Source of the DNA: Nostoc cf. edaphicum LEGE 07299
Lineage (GTDB): Bacteria > Cyanobacteriota > Cyanobacteriia > Cyanobacteriales > Nostocaceae
Direction: 5' to 3'
DNA length: 7,865 nucleotides
Assembly: GCF_015207245.1 (NCBI RefSeq)
Contig: NZ_JADEXF010000120.1
Location: 1-7,865, forward strand
Shown: piece after piece, positions 6,801 to 7,865 of the stretch
Position numbering within the stretch: the stretch's first letter is position 1
How the letters are laid out: every line of letters begins with the position of its first letter
Program-made: the position numbers and the translations under genes
The notes under the pieces: model-generated
Databases searched by the model: none
Told to the model about the DNA's origin: nothing
What the model saw: the letters and a program-made list of their open reading frames with translations, nothing else

Positions 6801-7855
6801 TCTTGCCACCGAATTTTTAAACCAACAAAATCAGCAACTGCTTGAGAAAATTCTGCTTGCAATAACGGATTACTATTTGTAAATCGTGGAGTGCAGTTAG
6901 TTAAGCCACCATCGCCAATTAAGTATGCTAATAATTTTACTTCGCACTCACGGATGGTTTCTGTACCAAATACATTTATTTTTCGCGGAACAGCAATCTG
7001 ATCGCCAACTGTCAGATTTTCTAATTTTTGCCAGCCTTTAACAGTCAAATATGGGTGAGTGATTGTAGTTTCAATAGACCTACCTAAGCGAGTTGTTACC
7101 CGAAAAACTGGTTTGATACCATCATCTACAAATGCACAGGGTTGAGTAAAGGTAAATTTCCAGTCGTTGTTTAGCGTCAATAATGAGCCATAACGTTGTT
7201 TATATAATTCTTCAATTGTGGTAATTGTTCCATCTGCCAAAACTATTTCTGAATCATGGCTAAGGCATTTCCCCATTGATGGGCGGCCCGCGATAATAAT
7301 CAAATCAGAACGCTGAAAGCCGCTGGTCATTGCATCTAAATCGTAAAATCCGCAGGGAATACCAGGTAAGGCGATGCCTTGATTTCGATCCTCGATATCC
7401 TGGAAATTATTAATTAGAGTATCAGAAATATGGACTAAACCTGATTGGGGACGTTCTTGAGTTACGCCGAATACTTTCTGTTCTGCCTGATCTAAAACAG
7501 TTGGTAACTCGGTTTCTGTCTCGTAACCAAGATGTACAATTTCATTGCCAGCTTTAATTAACTGCCGCCGCAGGTATTTTTCCATCACCAACCCTGCGAG
7601 GGCATCGATATTCACGGCTGACACTGTGCGGTCTACCAGAGTTGCTAGTTTATTTCTACCGCCTATGCGGGTAAGCATCTCATGGTCAGTTAGCCAACTT
7701 GTGACTGAAAGCAAATCTGTGGGTTTACCTTGGGTGTGGAGCCTCACAGCTGCCTGATAAATATCTTTATGGGCGCTAATGTAAAAAGCTTCGGGAAGGA
7801 GGCGATCGCTAACTCGACTAATCGCTTCTGGATCTAGCAAAATACCCCCCAAAAT
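3809..7855 (-). CDS. dnaB: Replicative DNA helicase DnaB with two inteins (5' truncated)
   Basis: DnaB is the hexameric 5'-3' helicase that opens the replication fork and recruits primase. The open frame, 1348 codons from an Ile codon at 7853-7855 to TAG at 3809, holds a 422-residue extein interrupted twice. The first extein part (about 196 residues) is the N-terminal primase-interacting domain and linker, up to GRPSMGK. The middle part (167 residues, TAFCLNLAHN...LRESG) has the FSLEMS motif and Walker B LIVIDYLQLM. The last part (59 residues, SIEQDADL...) has the AKHRNGPTG arginine-finger region. DnaB is usually about 455-460 residues, so about 35 N-terminal residues, including the start codon, lie outside the window. 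The first ten bases of the frame at the edge are probably adapter (7856-7865). A TTG at 7850-7852 is the conserved Leu of ILGG, not a start. Active helicase requires both inteins to splice out, because one divides the Walker A motif. Confidence 0.96.
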   Translation of the reverse strand: MLGGILLDPEAISRVSDRLLPEAFYISAHKDIYQAAVRLHTQGKPTDLLSVTSWLTDHEMLTRIGGRNKLATLVDRTVSAVNIDALAGLVMEKYLRRQLIKAGNEIVHLGYETETELPTVLDQAEQKVFGVTQERPQSGLVHISDTLINNFQDIEDRNQGIALPGIPCGFYDLDAMTSGFQRSDLIIIAGRPSMGKCLSHDSEIVLADGTITTIEELYKQRYGSLLTLNNDWKFTFTQPCAFVDDGIKPVFRVTTRLGRSIETTITHPYLTVKGWQKLENLTVGDQIAVPRKINVFGTETIRECEVKLLAYLIGDGGLTNCTPRFTNSNPLLQAEFSQAVADFVGLKIRWQDSQGTRTPSLCIRGDLEFIAIQRQIFAESFKLAIQSQSLTGKEISQLVGVSPTLLCAWKQGECVPNLETFELLCEILQLESEEFVSHGFACMSKSRKNSLTLWLEKLGLWGKDAHSKTIPNIIFKLERSQIALFLNRLFATDGWAALLTSGQSQLGYATVSEKLARQIQHLLLRFGIIASLKKRSVKYKNTRRSAWQLDITDALSIKTFIAEIAIFSKEEAIAKVADAISQKRYQTNRDLIPVEIWEQIAVAKGNETWSSLARRAGIQGYTNMHVGKRALRRERLWTLATALDNLPLQQLATSDIYWDEIVAIESLGNKQVYDLTISETHNFVANDICVHNTAFCLNLAHNIAASYKLPVAFFSLEMSKEQLTQRLLASEAQIESSYLRTGRLSQTQWEPLSRAIGILSEMPIYIDDTPNITVTQMRSQSRRLQAEIGTELGLIVIDYLQLMEGAGDNRVQELSKITRQLKGLARELSVPVIALSQLSRGVEARTNKRPMLSDLRESGCLAGDSLVTLVDSGLQVPIRELAGKSGFAVWSLNEATMQLEKAIVSNAFSTGVKRLFTLTTRLGRKIRATGNHKFLTINGWKRLDELTPKQHLCLPRHLPSPAKQTMTYAEVALLGHLIGDGCTLLPRHAIQYTTREIDLAQNVAFLAREVFGDSIVPRISPERGWYQVYLSAAQNLTHRVRNPIAKWLDSLGVFGLRSYEKFVPQELFSQPQELIGCFLRHLWSTDGCIKLVAGKNLRPIAYYATSSQRLAFDIQTLLLRLGINATLRTVAQVGKGRNQYHVIITGKPDLQLFIIHVGAVGEYKLRSLQDIFQHFENSIHNPNRDIIPKDVWKIEVIPAMQAIGFTTRILQASIGVSFCGSTLYKVNLSRERALKIGNIVQSSKLVTLAKSDVYWDEILSIEYSGEEEVFDLTVPGLHNFVANNIIVHNSIEQDADLVIMLYRDEYYSPDTPDRGIAEVIIAKHRNGPTGTAKLLFNPQFTKFQNLKI
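3989..5278 (-). mobile_element. DnaB intein 2 (RESG|SIEQ site), 430 aa, with LAGLIDADG endonuclease
   Basis: The intein is inserted in frame between RESG and SIEQDAD, the site of the Synechocystis DnaB intein (429 residues), which it closely resembles in length and motifs. Splicing residues are complete: Cys1 (CLAGDS), block B TGNH (70-73), block F with Asp412 and His419 (FDLTVPGLHNFVAN), C-terminal IIVHN (426-430), and +1 Ser. The endonuclease domain (about 105-390) has both LAGLIDADG helices, LLGHLIGDG (114-122, Asp121) and FLRHLWSTDG (219-228, Asp227), so both metal-binding acids are kept. No frameshift or stop is seen. It should therefore splice, and it may still cut an intein-less dnaB allele. 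Residues about 338-382 look like a further helical DNA-binding segment. It is clearly homologous to intein 1, notably over the last 40 residues. Confidence 0.95.
5780..7267 (-). mobile_element. DnaB intein 1 (Walker A site, GK|T), 496 aa, with LAGLIDADG endonuclease
   Basis: The intein lies directly after the catalytic Lys of GRPSMGK and before the Thr of the P-loop. Splicing residues are complete: Cys1 (CLSHDSE), block B TITH (68-71), block F with Asp478 and His485 (YDLTISETHNFVAN), C-terminal ICVHN (492-496), and +1 Thr. Both LAGLIDADG helices are present: LLAYLIGDG (112-120, Asp119) and FLNRLFATDG (289-298, Asp297). It is 66 residues longer than intein 2; the segment between the first LAGLIDADG helix and the shared LG(L/V)(W/F)G motif is 146 residues here against 74 there. 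The extra part includes a helix-turn-helix (193-231). It contains a HIP1 site (6415-6422), suggesting long residence in cyanobacterial genomes. P-loop DnaB inteins are also known in mycobacteria. Confidence 0.95.
6575..6691 (-). other. XRE/Cro-like helix-turn-helix inserted in the intein 1 endonuclease
   Basis: Intein 1 residues 193-231 read as a small HTH: LTGKEISQLVGVS (helix 2 plus turn), PTLLCAWKQGECVPNLE (recognition helix and the wing-like PNLETF typical of XRE proteins), then TFELLCEIL (closing helix). Intein 2 has no counterpart between its two LAGLIDADG helices. The fold call rests on pattern only. It would be expected to add DNA contacts for target recognition, or to bind the intein's own gene; this is inference. 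Confidence 0.65.
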
Positions 7856-7865
7856 CTGTCTCTTA
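7856..7865. other. Probable Tn5 mosaic-end (Nextera) adapter remnant at contig end
   Basis: The last ten bases, CTGTCTCTTA, equal the first ten of the transposase mosaic-end read-through sequence (complement TAAGAGACAG, which directly precedes the genomic insert in such libraries). In the dnaB frame they encode Lys-Arg-Gln just before ILGGILLDP, where DnaB proteins have an EAEE-type sequence. Both facts indicate non-genomic bases. Confidence 0.85.

Noticed and set aside
7545..7757. 70-codon plus-strand open frame inside dnaB
   Set aside because: It is antisense to the conserved N-terminal domain of DnaB.
7850..7852. TTG as the dnaB start codon
   Set aside because: It encodes the conserved Leu of ILGGILLDP; the protein would lack the first 30-35 family residues, and the upstream bases are adapter. 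The gene is truncated by the contig end.

Overview
The window looks like chromosomal DNA from a filamentous cyanobacterium, probably Nostocales. Five GCGATCGC (HIP1) palindromes lie in 7.9 kb, there are heptanucleotide tandem repeats (STRR-like) and a dispersed palindrome of the GTAAAGACG...CGTCTTTAC kind, and every recognisable protein has a familiar cyanobacterial relative. The genus cannot be fixed from this sequence alone.

Layout, left to right: the N-terminus of a membrane protein resembling an APC-type permease (minus strand, runs off the left edge); a 436-bp AT-rich spacer with short repeats and a palindrome; a solitary ParA-type ATPase (minus); a 520-bp divergent spacer holding a 13-bp inverted repeat; a small 2TM-domain membrane protein (plus) followed by a rho-independent terminator; a phasin-like coiled-coil protein and an exported FKBP-type prolyl isomerase (both plus, possibly co-transcribed); a 96-bp convergent spacer built largely of heptamer repeats; and a 5'-truncated dnaB replicative helicase gene (minus) filling the right half.

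The main feature is dnaB. Its open frame holds two complete inteins: 496 residues inserted in the Walker A loop directly after the catalytic Lys (GRPSMGK|T), and 430 residues at the RESG|SIEQ site used by the well-known Synechocystis DnaB intein. Both keep the splicing residues and both LAGLIDADG acidic residues, so both look capable of splicing and possibly of homing. Removing 926 intein residues leaves a 421-residue extein, as expected for a DnaB missing about 35 N-terminal residues. The P-loop intein is longer mainly because of a roughly 70-residue insertion inside its endonuclease domain, which contains an XRE/Cro-like helix-turn-helix.

The last ten bases (7856-7865) match the end of the Tn5 mosaic-end (Nextera) adapter exactly, and they replace the conserved EAEE-type residues expected there in DnaB. 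The right edge is therefore most likely a contig end with untrimmed adapter, not genomic sequence.

The genes do not form one pathway. They are a housekeeping neighbourhood (replication, folding, partition-type ATPase, membrane proteins) in which the inteins are the mobile, accessory component.
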